Of a DNA stretch of 64,000 nt, positions 36,933-47,043 are shown one piece after another. The notes under the pieces were generated by a model. That model searched no databases. It was given only the letters and a program-made list of their open reading frames with translations, and was not told the origin of the DNA. Origin of the DNA: an uncultured Acidobacteriota bacterium (GTDB lineage: Bacteria; Acidobacteriota; Terriglobia; Terriglobales; Acidobacteriaceae); the NCBI GenBank assembly GCA_903873705.1, contig CAIQPK010000031.1:1-64000 (forward strand), given 5' to 3'. Each line of letters starts with the position of its first letter. Position 1 is the first letter of the stretch. The position numbers were made by a program, and so were the translations under genes.

Positions 36933-37526
36933 CTAGTACCGCCCCCGGCCACCGCCGCCACCGCGCCTCGGCCCACCCCGCCCGCGGTCACCGCGTCCAT
37001 CCCGCCGCCCATAACTCGGCCGCTCTTCAGGTATCCGATACCCCTCCGGATAAAGCACCACATGCCGCCCAGACCCCTCGCCGGAGCTCGACGTCTTCAG
37101 CCCCGAGTCCACCAGGAACATGTGCAGCATCCGCCGCTCCCGCGAAGACATCGGCGCAAACCGGAACGGCTCGCCCGTATCGTCCACCGTGTCAATCGCA
37201 TCCTCAGCCTGCTCCCGCAGCATCGCCGCGCGTTCAGCCTTGAAGCCATTCGCGTCAAACGAAACGCGATCATGGTCCTCAGACTCCAGCGACAGGATCT
37301 TGGCCGCCACATGCTCCAACGCGCGCAGCACCTCGCCATCGCGATCCGTCAGCAGCTCGGCATCCGGCCCTTTGCACTCCACGTAAATGTCGCGCCGCTC
37401 AAAGCCATCAGGATCGGCCGCGCCCGCGCCCGCCGTAATGCGGAACTTCAGCCGCATCCCACCCACCGTGGTCAACAGCCTCATCAGGTTTGCTACTTTT
37501 TCTGCTGCTTCTGCAATGGCTTCCAT
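36933..37526 (-). CDS. khpB: R3H domain RNA-binding protein KhpB (Jag)
   Basis: 197 residues. A KH-like middle domain (ERRDIYVECKGPDAELLTDRDG) is followed by an R3H domain with the R-x3-H-like FAPMSSRERRMLHMFLVD (about residue 125). The tail is rich in Arg and Gly (RRDGRGDRGRGG and on), an RGG-type RNA-binding extension. The Jag_N domain is missing. It is last in rpmH-rnpA-yidD-yidC-khpB, the usual order. Partner KhpA is not in the window. Confidence 0.88.
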   Translation of the reverse strand: MEAIAEAAEKVANLMRLLTTVGGMRLKFRITAGAGAADPDGFERRDIYVECKGPDAELLTDRDGEVLRALEHVAAKILSLESEDHDRVSFDANGFKAERAAMLREQAEDAIDTVDDTGEPFRFAPMSSRERRMLHMFLVDSGLKTSSSGEGSGRHVVLYPEGYRIPEERPSYGRRDGRGDRGRGGPRRGGGGGRGRY

Positions 37527-37735
37527 TCGGGTCTCTCTGCTGTTTATTCAGTCATAGGACGACTGGGGATTCCTACTCTCACTCACAACGCAAGGCCAGC
37601 CACGCCCACAACACGGACTTAGCGGCTCCTGAACAATCTAACAGCCGTAAACCCAGTCGTGGCGCACGCGCACCATCACAGGAACCTCAAGCGTGTTCAA
37701 AATTCTTGAACCCTTCTTCCAAACTACCTGACCGT

Positions 37736-39568
37736 TCAGCGTCCCTGGATCGTCTTGGGTCCGGCGGTCTTCTTCGCTGCGCGGTCCTTCGCCAGTGCCT
37801 TCAGTTCCTTGCCCAGCCCCGTCTGGTTCATCACCAGCTGCTGCGCAATCATGATGAAGTTGCCGATACACCAGTACAGCCCCAGACCGGAAGCGTAGTT
37901 CAGCGTCATATACCCCGAGAACAGAGGCATCATGAACGCCATCATCTTCTGCTGCGCCGGATCCACACCCGGCGAAGGCGTATAGAACTGCACCAGGAAC
38001 GACGACAGCACCATCACAGCCGGGATGATGTAGTGGGGGTCTTTCGCCGACAAGTCAGGCAGCCAGAAGAAGTGCGCCTGCCGCAGCTCAACCACCTTCG
38101 TCAGCATCGAGAAGAACGCAAACAGCAGCGGCAGCTGGATCAGCGTTGGTATGCACCCGCCGAACATGCTCACGCCATTGTCCTTCTGCAGCTGCATGAT
38201 CTCGGCGTTCATCTCCGCCGTTTTCGGATCGGTCGGCTTAGGATTCTTGAACTTCGCCTTGATCGCATCCATCTGCGGCTGGATCCGCTGCATCTTCAGC
38301 ATCGACCGCATGCTCTGCACCCGCAGCGGCAGCAGCACCACGTTGATCAGCACCGTCAGCAGGATGATCGCCCATCCCCATGACCGGTCGCGCACCGTCA
38401 GCAGCGTCGCATCGTGCGGCACGATCGCCGAGTGGATCGCCCGCAGCGCCAGGAACAAATACTTGCCAATCGGCCCAAAGAACCCGAAGTCCAGCAGCGG
38501 CTTCAGTGTCGCTCCGGTTGTCGCCGTCACCGAACCCAGCACATCCACTGCTTTCGGCCCAACGAACACTCGCGTCTGCGTATGCCCCGTCGTATCGCCC
38601 AGCGCGGCACCCAGCACCGGAACCACCATCGGCTTCGTGTCCTTAGCTGGAACACCCTGGCCCACGCCGTTGTGGCGCTGCACCTTGTTGACATCGATCT
38701 CGTTATGCAGGGTCGCCACGCTCGCCGTCGCCGGAGCATCGGGAAGGAACACCGCCGCAAAGTACTGGTCGCTCACGCCGGCCCAGTCGAACGGCCCATT
38801 CAGCGTATTGCCGCTTGAAATCTTCTTGAACGCTTCATGATCTTCCTTACCGTTCACGGATGTATCAAGCTGCATCCCGGCATACGTCTGCACATTCTCC
38901 GCATCGCCAAAGCCCGCCGGCCACGCCACCAGCGCGCGTATCGGCGCGCCATCGCGCAGCACCACCGTGTCCGCGTGAAGGGTGTACGTCGTGTCGAAGG
39001 TGAACGTCTTCTTCACCGTAATATTGCCGGCCGAGTAGTCGAAGCTCACCATCCCCGGCGCCGTCAGCGTCCCGGTAAACGAAGGCACATACAGCGCCTG
39101 CGCCAGGCTCGCCGTCAATCCCTTGTCATACGTGTAAAGCGAGAGAGGATACCCGAACTGCTTCGCCGCGCCGGCATGAACCATGTCCAGCGGCTGCCCG
39201 TCGGCATCGTGATACCGCTTCAAAATCCACGACGTCACCTGCGCGCCCCGATTGCTGAACGTAATCTTGTACAGCTCGTTCTCAACGATCGTCGTCTGCT
39301 CCGCCGCAGCCTGCACCGTCGGCGTCGCCACAGCCGGCCCAGCCACAGCCGCACTCACCGAACCCAGCGGAGCAGCAGCAGCCACCGGCGCCGCTGTCTG
39401 CTGAGCCACAGGTGCAGAAGGAGAAGCTGTCTGAGGATTGTGCTTCGCACGCCAGTACTGCAGACCGAAGATGACGCCGAACATCACCAGCATCACGATC
39501 AGCAGCGACGAGTTGTCCTGCGTCCCGCCACCGCCGCCAGTCTGATTAGGGTTTTTGAACTCTGCCAA
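37736..39568 (-). CDS. yidC: Membrane protein insertase YidC
   Basis: 610-residue insertase of Gram-negative type. N-terminal anchor about residues 22-42 (LLIVMLVMFGVIFGLQYW), a large periplasmic beta domain (about 80-380), then the five-helix insertase core with RDRSWGWAIILLTVLINVVLLPL and a hydrophilic groove region including GGCIPTLIQLPLLFAFFSML. Inserts Sec-dependent and Sec-independent inner-membrane proteins. Upstream yidD and rnpA are on the same strand. Confidence 0.96.
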   Translation of the reverse strand: MAEFKNPNQTGGGGGTQDNSSLLIVMLVMFGVIFGLQYWRAKHNPQTASPSAPVAQQTAAPVAAAAPLGSVSAAVAGPAVATPTVQAAAEQTTIVENELYKITFSNRGAQVTSWILKRYHDADGQPLDMVHAGAAKQFGYPLSLYTYDKGLTASLAQALYVPSFTGTLTAPGMVSFDYSAGNITVKKTFTFDTTYTLHADTVVLRDGAPIRALVAWPAGFGDAENVQTYAGMQLDTSVNGKEDHEAFKKISSGNTLNGPFDWAGVSDQYFAAVFLPDAPATASVATLHNEIDVNKVQRHNGVGQGVPAKDTKPMVVPVLGAALGDTTGHTQTRVFVGPKAVDVLGSVTATTGATLKPLLDFGFFGPIGKYLFLALRAIHSAIVPHDATLLTVRDRSWGWAIILLTVLINVVLLPLRVQSMRSMLKMQRIQPQMDAIKAKFKNPKPTDPKTAEMNAEIMQLQKDNGVSMFGGCIPTLIQLPLLFAFFSMLTKVVELRQAHFFWLPDLSAKDPHYIIPAVMVLSSFLVQFYTPSPGVDPAQQKMMAFMMPLFSGYMTLNYASGLGLYWCIGNFIMIAQQLVMNQTGLGKELKALAKDRAAKKTAGPKTIQGR

Positions 39569-39658
39569 GATTGTTCCTACGCTTTCGGGGCCCTCATTCC
39601 ATGCCGAGCCAATCCCTTCAATGATAACTGGCTAAACCCGCAATAGGGCGTTTTCGCC

Positions 39659-39877
39659 CTACGGAACCGGGTCCAGTCCACCTTTAGCCAACGGGTGGCA
39701 GCGCCCCAGCCGCCGCAAACCCATCCACCCGCCGCGCAGCCATCCGTAACGCACAATCGCCACGTACGCATACTCGCTGCACGTCGGCAGATACCGGCAG
39801 TCGGTAAACCCCGCCGCATGAAGCGCGGGAGACACCACGCGCTTATAAAACCCATACAGCCTCTCAGCCGCACTCAT
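39659..39877 (-). CDS. yidD: Membrane protein insertion efficiency factor YidD
   Basis: 72-residue YidD with the conserved cysteines and core [21 protein letters not shown] and RLGRCHPL. Normal length. Its ATG overlaps the rnpA stop by four bases (39874-39877), so its translation depends on rnpA being read in the correct frame. A frame-sensitive octamer repeat lies just before that overlap. Confidence 0.95.
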   Translation of the reverse strand: MSAAERLYGFYKRVVSPALHAAGFTDCRYLPTCSEYAYVAIVRYGWLRGGWMGLRRLGRCHPLAKGGLDPVP

Positions 39878-40332
39878 GCTCCCGGCCCCGCGCGCTTCGG
39901 CTGACTCGCCGACTCGCCAACCCGCTCACCTGCTGACTCGCCGACTTGCTGACCCGCTGACTTGCTGCTCCGCTCAAACGCCGCCTGCACCGCTTTGAAG
40001 ATCACGCCCACCTCGCGCTCCAGTGCCGCAAACTCCATCGTCATCACCACCCGCCGCGGATGCAGCACCACATCCAGCGGAGCAGACAGCAATCCCAGGT
40101 TCTTTCTCACCACCGCCCGCATCCGCCGCTTTATCCGGTTACGGTCGACAGCCTTACCCAGCGCCTTCGGCACCGTCAGCCCCACACGCGCCCCGTCCGT
40201 ATCGCTCCGCCGGTCCGCCGGCCTCACGGCATAAAAGTAGCCAATGTTCTTCGCAAACTGTTTCCGCCCACGCTTGTACACCAGCTGATAGTCAGCATGT
40301 TTACGCAACCGGTATGTCGTCTTCTCGTTCAA
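39874..40332 (-). CDS. rnpA: Ribonuclease P protein component
   Basis: Protein cofactor of RNase P, which matures the 5' ends of tRNAs. 152 residues. The family's RNR motif is [13 protein letters not shown] (about residue 63), with [16 protein letters not shown] near the N-terminus. The C-terminal 30 residues are an extension made of an eight-residue repeat ([20 protein letters not shown]), encoded by the octanucleotide array 39903-39966. The core is intact. Confidence 0.95.
   Translation of the reverse strand: MNEKTTYRLRKHADYQLVYKRGRKQFAKNIGYFYAVRPADRRSDTDGARVGLTVPKALGKAVDRNRIKRRMRAVVRKNLGLLSAPLDVVLHPRRVVMTMEFAALEREVGVIFKAVQAAFERSSKSAGQQVGESAGERVGESASQPKRAGPGA
39903..39966. repeat. Octanucleotide tandem array, 8 units, inside rnpA
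   Basis: Eight contiguous 8-base units on the plus strand: GACTCGCC, GACTCGCC, AACCCGCT, CACCTGCT, GACTCGCC, GACTTGCT, GACCCGCT, GACTTGCT (consensus GACYYGCY). Eight is not a multiple of three, so gain or loss of one unit shifts the rnpA frame. Confidence 0.9.
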
Positions 40333-40348
40333 TCTCAGCGCGCCTTCT

Positions 40349-40376
40349 CTACGCTCTACTGTCTACACTCTACGCA
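40349..40376. repeat. Heptanucleotide array CTACNCT, 4 units (third of three)
   Basis: Units CTACGCT, CTACTGT, CTACACT, CTACGCA, between rnpA and rpmH. Same unit number and length (28 bases) as 27999-28026 and 36899-36926. Confidence 0.75.
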
Positions 40377-40493
40377 CTGCCTTCAAGACGCAAAAAGGCA
40401 CTCACGGAAATCCACCGCGAGTGCCCATGCTTGGTATCGGTTGTCTGGTCTAATCCCACCACGTGCCGTTAGAGCTAACGGCTCGTCATACAA

Positions 40494-40649
40494 CTAGTCG
40501 CGGAAGCCTGCGGAGACGGCAATCTTGTGACGGCCCTTGGCCCGGCGGCGGCTCAATACAGCGGCTCCGGCTTTGGTAGCCATGCGAACGAGAAAGCCGT
40601 GGACCTTCGAGCGGCGGCGGCGGTTGGGTTGAAATGTGCGCTTCGGCAT
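40494..40649 (-). CDS. rpmH: 50S ribosomal protein L34
   Basis: 51-residue basic ribosomal protein. Signature [22 protein letters not shown] at the N-terminus and [13 protein letters not shown] at the C-terminus. The ATG at 40649 matches the family's exact N-terminus. First gene of the rpmH-rnpA-yidD-yidC-khpB cluster and divergent from dnaA, as in many bacteria. Confidence 0.97.
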   Translation of the reverse strand: MPKRTFQPNRRRRSKVHGFLVRMATKAGAAVLSRRRAKGRHKIAVSAGFRD

Positions 40650-41124
40650 AAGAGTGTTTCCTGTGACTGAATGTGTACTGCAGTAGCAGTCTCTCAGTAT
40701 ACCCGACCCGTGGAAAACCAGCAATGAAATTAGCTCACAAGCCCTTCTCTGTGACCGCGCGCACACCCTGCCTGTGACCTTCTGTTCATTCTTCACCAAG
40801 ACTGGTGCAACCAAAAAATTTCTTCGTCGATTGCCGCTTTTGTCTTGCGAAAACACTCCCCTCTGCGTGCTAGTATCGGTTTCGTTCCGTTGATGCGTCA
40901 TCGCATCACGAGCTGATCAAAACGTTGGGCCGTATCACCCTGATCCAATTTTCTTCCGCTGGCAATGTACGGCGACCACCAGCGAAGATCCATAGCAGCC
41001 CGCTTCACCATCCTTCCACAACACTTCCAGCGTGGAGGGTCAGAAGTCTTTTTGCGTCCTTTGTTGCAACCCTGGCCTATCGCTGACTTCAGCGCCCCAC
41101 CATCGAATCTAAGGAAGATCAAGC
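40650..41124. other. rpmH-dnaA divergent intergenic region
   Basis: 475 bases holding the two divergent promoters. I see no perfect DnaA box (TTWTNCACA). Near-matches such as CTTCCACAA (around 41013-41021) exist. There is no AT-rich unwinding region. An origin here is possible but not supported by box clusters. Confidence 0.5.
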
Positions 41125-42540
<1,416 letters not shown>

Positions 42541-42578
42541 CCTTGACGCGGCATTTACAATAAAGACAGAAGCAGAAA

Positions 42579-42600
42579 GGCCCGGCAACCATGCCGGGCC
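42579..42600 (+). terminator. Terminator after dnaA
   Basis: 9-base perfect stem GGCCCGGCA / TGCCGGGCC with a four-base loop, 38 bases past the dnaA stop. It is followed by GTCTGCTTTAA. Serves dnaA and perhaps the convergent gene. Confidence 0.75.
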
Positions 42601-42707
42601 GTCTGCTTTAAGCCCACCACTTGGGAGGATCTAACCAGACACGAGCACCAGACCTCGGCCTTATAAATCAGAGACTTTGCAGATCAGGTCTGGGGGGGGA
42701 GGGGGGT

Positions 42708-44537
42708 CTACTCCGGCAGCGGTTTCACAATCATGTTCGCCAGGAACTCCTCGCGCGGCAGGAACGGGAACAGGTCCTCCAGCGGCTTCGACACAAAGCT
42801 CCCATCTTCCTTCTGGTAAGAAGAAAGCCGGGGAGCCCGGACCTCATCGGGCAGCACGTTCACGTCGCACAACACGGGCCCTTTCATATCCAGTACCTTC
42901 CGAACCTCATTACGCAGGTCGGTCTGGTCCTTGATCACATAGGTACCCAGCTTGAACGCCTGGCCAACATCGGAAAGGTTAGGAATCGAGATTCCCGTTC
43001 GCGAATCCGCCCCAATCGACGCCTGGCCGAAGTAAGCCGTCTGCGACGCCCGGATCGACGAGTAGCCATCGTTGTTCAGCACGAAGAACTTGATCGGCAG
43101 CTGCAGCCGGTGAATGGTCTCCAGCTCCTGGATGTTGAACATGAAGCCGCCATCGCCATCGACGGCAATCACCTCGCGCCCCGGATTGGCGATTGCCACC
43201 GCAATCGCCATCGGAATCGCATAGCCCATCGAGCCCAGCCCGGCCGTGTGATACAGCCGCTGCGAGTGCAGCGTCGGCACAGCCAGCAGGTAGATCTCGA
43301 TACCGGAACCGGAGTTGCCGACCACCAGCCGGTCTTCCTTCGACACCTCTGTCCCCAGCACTTCGGAGAGATGGAAGATCGAGACCAGCCCTTCAGGCTT
43401 GCGGTGTTCGTCGGTCACGATCGGATAGCGCGTCTTCCAGTCAGCGCAGCGCGCCAGCCACGCCGCAAAGCCCCGCGGCTTCAGCAGGTCCTTGTGCTTC
43501 AGCAAATCGGTCAGGAACGCTTTCGCGTCGGCGCAGACCGGTTGCTGCATGTGCGGCGCCAGCTTGCCCAGCTCGGCGGCATCGATGTCGACAACCACCT
43601 TGTGCGCCTCGCGGGCCAGGTTGTGCGGTGCGTAGCCGGTGATCGCCATATCCAGCCGCACACCGACGGAGAGCAGGAAGTCGCAGTTCTGCAGGGCGAA
43701 GTTGGCTCCCCGCGCAGCCACCGTTCCAGGCCGCCCAACATAGCTCGGATCGTCCGACGGTACCAGGTCAGCCGCACACCACGTCGCAACCGTAGGCACA
43801 CCAAGATACTGCCGCAGCTCCTCAAAGTCCGATTCGGCGCGAGCCAGACGAATGCCGTTGCCCGCGAAGAGCAGGGGCCGCTCACAGGCGTTGAACGCGG
43901 CAATCGCTCGCGACACTTCCTCGGAAACGTTCGACGTGCCATGAATCGCAATGTCGTTGGCGAACTCGCTGGGATTGAACCCGCGCAATGCCGTCTCATC
44001 GATTGGCGAAGCCTGCACGTCCAGAGGGATATCGATCCACACCGGTCCAGGCCGGCCATTCATCGCCAGATATACAGCCTTCTCCAGGTGATAGCGAATG
44101 TCCGCAGGCTCCAATACGGTCTCGGCATACTTGGTAATCGGTCGCACGATGGAGCAGATATCGACTTCCTGCACACCCAGCTGCCGCATCCCCAGCGGCT
44201 TGCCAGTCACAGCGTCGAACATCCGGTCCGGCCGCTTCACCTGCCCCGAGAGGAACAGCGTCGGTGTGGAGTCCAGCCACGCTCCAGCCACACCGGTAAC
44301 GGCATTGGTTCCACCTGGCCCGGTCGTGACCATGCAAACGCCCAAGCCATGCGACGCCTTCGCATAGCCCTCAGCGCAGATAGCCGAAGCCTGCTCATGC
44401 GAGTTGCATACCGGAGTGATCCGCGTCTCCGCGCCCAGCGACTGGTTGAGGTGCATCGCGCCGCCCCCGGTAACCAGGAACACATGCTTGACGCCGAGGT
44501 CAGCAACATACTTCAGAACATAGTCAGAAAGTTTCAT
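42708..44537 (-). CDS. Thiamine-diphosphate-dependent enzyme, acetolactate synthase-like
   Basis: 609-residue ThDP enzyme. The catalytic Glu is in CNSHEQASAICAEGYAK (about residue 48). The ThDP-binding GDG motif is GDGGFMFNIQELETI and continues to VLNN. The middle FAD-like domain is present. It differs from the usual IlvB in detail and resembles enzymes in sugar and polysaccharide clusters (YerE-like) more than a housekeeping acetolactate synthase. No small regulatory subunit gene is adjacent. Second gene of a minus-strand pair after the SnoaL-like gene. A G8-A-G6 tract (42692-42706) follows its stop. Its place between dnaA and dnaN is unusual. Confidence 0.85.
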   Translation of the reverse strand: MKLSDYVLKYVADLGVKHVFLVTGGGAMHLNQSLGAETRITPVCNSHEQASAICAEGYAKASHGLGVCMVTTGPGGTNAVTGVAGAWLDSTPTLFLSGQVKRPDRMFDAVTGKPLGMRQLGVQEVDICSIVRPITKYAETVLEPADIRYHLEKAVYLAMNGRPGPVWIDIPLDVQASPIDETALRGFNPSEFANDIAIHGTSNVSEEVSRAIAAFNACERPLLFAGNGIRLARAESDFEELRQYLGVPTVATWCAADLVPSDDPSYVGRPGTVAARGANFALQNCDFLLSVGVRLDMAITGYAPHNLAREAHKVVVDIDAAELGKLAPHMQQPVCADAKAFLTDLLKHKDLLKPRGFAAWLARCADWKTRYPIVTDEHRKPEGLVSIFHLSEVLGTEVSKEDRLVVGNSGSGIEIYLLAVPTLHSQRLYHTAGLGSMGYAIPMAIAVAIANPGREVIAVDGDGGFMFNIQELETIHRLQLPIKFFVLNNDGYSSIRASQTAYFGQASIGADSRTGISIPNLSDVGQAFKLGTYVIKDQTDLRNEVRKVLDMKGPVLCDVNVLPDEVRAPRLSSYQKEDGSFVSKPLEDLFPFLPREEFLANMIVKPLPE

Positions 44538-44567
44538 CGGGTTCTATCGTAATGCTTGGATGCAGCC

Positions 44568-45155
44568 TTACTTCGCGAGGTACTTCTCCGGTATCGGCGA
44601 ACCCGGACGCTCCGAGTCCCACAGGATCTGCACGATCCAGTAGCGATCGCCGTCCTTGATCAGCGAGAAGCTGTTGATACCCCGAGCAAACGGCTGCGCC
44701 TCGCTGAAGCTGTGCCGGCTCTCGTATGTGCTCCAAACCTGGGCAATATTGCCGAACGCTTCCACGCGGTTGCTGATGCCGCGCTCGGCGAAGCCCTGCG
44801 TCAGCATGGCCGGCGAACTGTGCTCGATGTAATCCTCAACCGTGTAAGGCGCTATATCGTTGTGGGCTGGCGGTTTGGGCACCCGCACTGGCATCAGTCG
44901 GGCATCGGGCACGAAGAGCGATCGGAAACGGTCCCAGTCCCGCGCCTTGCCAGCAGGTCCGGAAATGACGTCATATACCGCCGCCGTGATCGCCTCGATA
45001 CTTTTGACATCCTCCGGCTTCGCCATCGGCCAACTGGGATGCGATGCGATCGACCCCGGAATAGGCTTCGGTGTAGCCGGCGCGGTTTGTGCCATAAGGG
45101 CGCCCGATACACCGGCAAGGGCAAGCAGGATGGAAAAAATATGGGATCGGGACAT
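44568..45155 (-). CDS. Exported SnoaL/NTF2-like protein
   Basis: 195 residues with a signal peptide (MSRSHIFSILLALAGVSGAL) and an NTF2-like alpha-beta cone fold: KSIEAITAAVYDVISGPAGK, DWDRFRSLFVPDARL and GINSFSLIKDGDRYWIVQIL. The family includes cyclases and non-catalytic binders. GGAG precedes the ATG. Its stop lies 30 bases before the downstream ThDP enzyme start, suggesting an operon. Confidence 0.8.
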   Translation of the reverse strand: MSRSHIFSILLALAGVSGALMAQTAPATPKPIPGSIASHPSWPMAKPEDVKSIEAITAAVYDVISGPAGKARDWDRFRSLFVPDARLMPVRVPKPPAHNDIAPYTVEDYIEHSSPAMLTQGFAERGISNRVEAFGNIAQVWSTYESRHSFSEAQPFARGINSFSLIKDGDRYWIVQILWDSERPGSPIPEKYLAK

Positions 45156-45733
45156 GGCGAGCTCCGGTAATCGTTCAGTATTAAGGTTGGCACGATGCTA
45201 GCAGAGCCACACCTTCCCAGCCTGTTTTCCTTCCCCTTCTGAAACTCTGTTAATAAGCTGGGTCCCTCGATAGCCGCATGTTGTGCGGGCGCGGACACAT
45301 TGCCCACATGATGAACGGTTCTTTCCTGCGTCTACTGCGTGTCCGCTGTGAAGAAGTGGGATAAGCGGTGACCTTCGTCGTTCACTTGGGACAGCGTTCC
45401 GCACGATAGGTTTCCAGGGGACTGGTTTTCTAAAGCATGTACCGCCCTCAAGCATTCTCTACGAGCGATCATGTACCCGATATCCACGTTTGCACGCCAA
45501 ACGACTACCACTACTACTTACTTCTTCTCTTTCATGTTGTTTCTTAGAAGCCTTTACGCCCCCGAAAGAGACGTACCTCCGGGGGTGCTTCGTCCCACAA
45601 AAACTGACCCGATATTCACACCCCCTCGGTTGACCTAAAACGCCTGCTACGCCCTAGAATCAAGACAACCTGCGTGTGCGCAACTTTGACGCCTGAAACC
45701 GCGCCAAGCCGCACCCAGGAGGGAGAACCGACC
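45156..45733. other. Long intergenic region upstream of dnaN, candidate origin
   Basis: 578 bases with no supported gene. Weak DnaA-box-like sites: TGTGAAGAA (45347-45355) and ATATTCACA (in GATATTCACAC, near 45612), each one mismatch from TTWTNCACA. ATATCCACG lies near 45480. A hairpin-like CCCCCG/CGGGGG pair spans about 45558-45587. The plus strand changes from C-rich to G-rich around here, as expected at an origin. Not proven. Confidence 0.4.
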
Positions 45734-46903
45734 TTGTCCACCGCCACTGTTACGCCTGACATTGCAGCCCCGACCGGCAACCTCGAGATCACTGTTTCCC
45801 GCGCCGAACTGCTGCGCGAGCTCACCGCGGCACAGTCGGTCGTCGAGCGCAAGACCACCATTCCGATCCTGTCGAACTTCCTGTTCGAAGCTAACGAAGG
45901 TACGCTGACGATCACGGCAACTGACCTGGACCAGAGCCTCAAGACCAGCTGTGCGGCGAAGGTGAAGAAGGCCGGGGCCTGCACCATTCCAGCACGTAAG
46001 CTGTACGACTACATCAAACTGCTGCCCGAAGGCGAAATCTCGCTCAAGCTGATGGACAATCATTGGGTCCAGATCCGCGCCGGCCGCTCCAACACCAAGA
46101 TGGTTGGCATGGCGCGCGCAAACTTTCCTCAGGTTCCTGAGTTTCCCGCAACCGGCGGCTTCAAGATCAACGCGGCATCGCTTCGCAACATGATCGCCAA
46201 AACAATTTTTGCAATCTCGAACGAAGAGTCGCGTTACACGCTCAACGGCGCTCTGCTGGTGCTGAAGGCGGAATCGATGGCCATGGTGGCGACCGACGGT
46301 CATCGCCTGGCACACATCGAAAAAACCGGCGAAACCCTCGAAGGCATTTCCGGCGAAAAGAAGACGCTGATTCCGCGCAAAGCGCTGGGCGAGTTGGCTT
46401 CTCTGCTGGCTTCATCCGACGCCGAGACACTCGAGTTTGCCGACGACGAACAGACGCTTTTCTTCCGCGTGCAGGGCCGTGTGCTGACCAGCCGCAAGCT
46501 CACCGGCCAGTTCCCTAATTACGAGGCCGTTCTGCCTCGGGACAATAATAAATTCGTCATCGTACGCAGCGAGGACCTGATGAGTTCGCTGCAGCGCGTG
46601 GCTCAGTTCGCCGACGAGCGCTCGGGCGCGATCAAGATTCGTCTGGAGCAAAACGAGCTGAAGCTCAGCGCGCAGTCGACGGACTCGGGGGAGTCCGAAG
46701 ACATCATCGAAACGCCCTACAACTACGATCCGTTGGTGGTTGGTTTCAACTCTGCGTACCTGATCGATTTTCTGAAGGCTACCGGAGAAACGGGCGAGGT
46801 TCGACTGGAGTTCAAGGATGCGCAGTCAGCCGGCCAGATGCGTCCGGAAGACGCCAACGAGGATGTGAAGTATCGCTACATCCTGATGCCGATGCGGATC
46901 TGA
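45734..46903 (+). CDS. dnaN: DNA polymerase III beta subunit (sliding clamp)
   Basis: 389-residue clamp of three repeated folds. The N-terminus NLEITVSRAELLRELTAAQS and the C-terminal YILMPMRI (for YxxMPxR-type ending) are typical. The TTG at 45734 follows AGGAGG (45717-45722); a GTG 60 bases upstream lacks a ribosome site. Codons here use more G in third positions than in the genes left of dnaA, matching the strand-composition change. Confidence 0.96.
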   Translation: MSTATVTPDIAAPTGNLEITVSRAELLRELTAAQSVVERKTTIPILSNFLFEANEGTLTITATDLDQSLKTSCAAKVKKAGACTIPARKLYDYIKLLPEGEISLKLMDNHWVQIRAGRSNTKMVGMARANFPQVPEFPATGGFKINAASLRNMIAKTIFAISNEESRYTLNGALLVLKAESMAMVATDGHRLAHIEKTGETLEGISGEKKTLIPRKALGELASLLASSDAETLEFADDEQTLFFRVQGRVLTSRKLTGQFPNYEAVLPRDNNKFVIVRSEDLMSSLQRVAQFADERSGAIKIRLEQNELKLSAQSTDSGESEDIIETPYNYDPLVVGFNSAYLIDFLKATGETGEVRLEFKDAQSAGQMRPEDANEDVKYRYILMPMRI

Positions 46904-46923
46904 ATTCACCTCAGTTATCAGCA

Positions 46924-46955
46924 CAAATCCCGCTTAGGAGCGGGATTTGTTTTGC
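46924..46955 (+). terminator. Intrinsic terminator after dnaN
   Basis: 11-base perfect stem CAAATCCCGCT / AGCGGGATTTG with a four-base loop, followed by TTTTG. It lies 21 bases past the stop. Confidence 0.88.
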
Positions 46956-47043
46956 GGGCAAGGTGGCCCAAATGGCTGGCCAACGTCCAGAATCAGCCCT
47001 AGCATCCTATCGTCTACTGACCTAAACCAAGGAGCAGACAAGC

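Noticed and set aside
40650-41124. Classical oriC between rpmH and dnaA
   Set aside because: No perfect DnaA box and no AT-rich unwinding stretch; the gap before dnaN fits the composition change better.
42692-42706. G-quadruplex after the ThDP enzyme gene
   Set aside because: Two G runs with a single-base break do not give four clean three-G runs with loops; kept only as a homopolymer note.
45198-45455. 85-codon open frame in the dnaN upstream gap
   Set aside because: Composition unlike neighbours and no recognisable motif; treated as non-coding.
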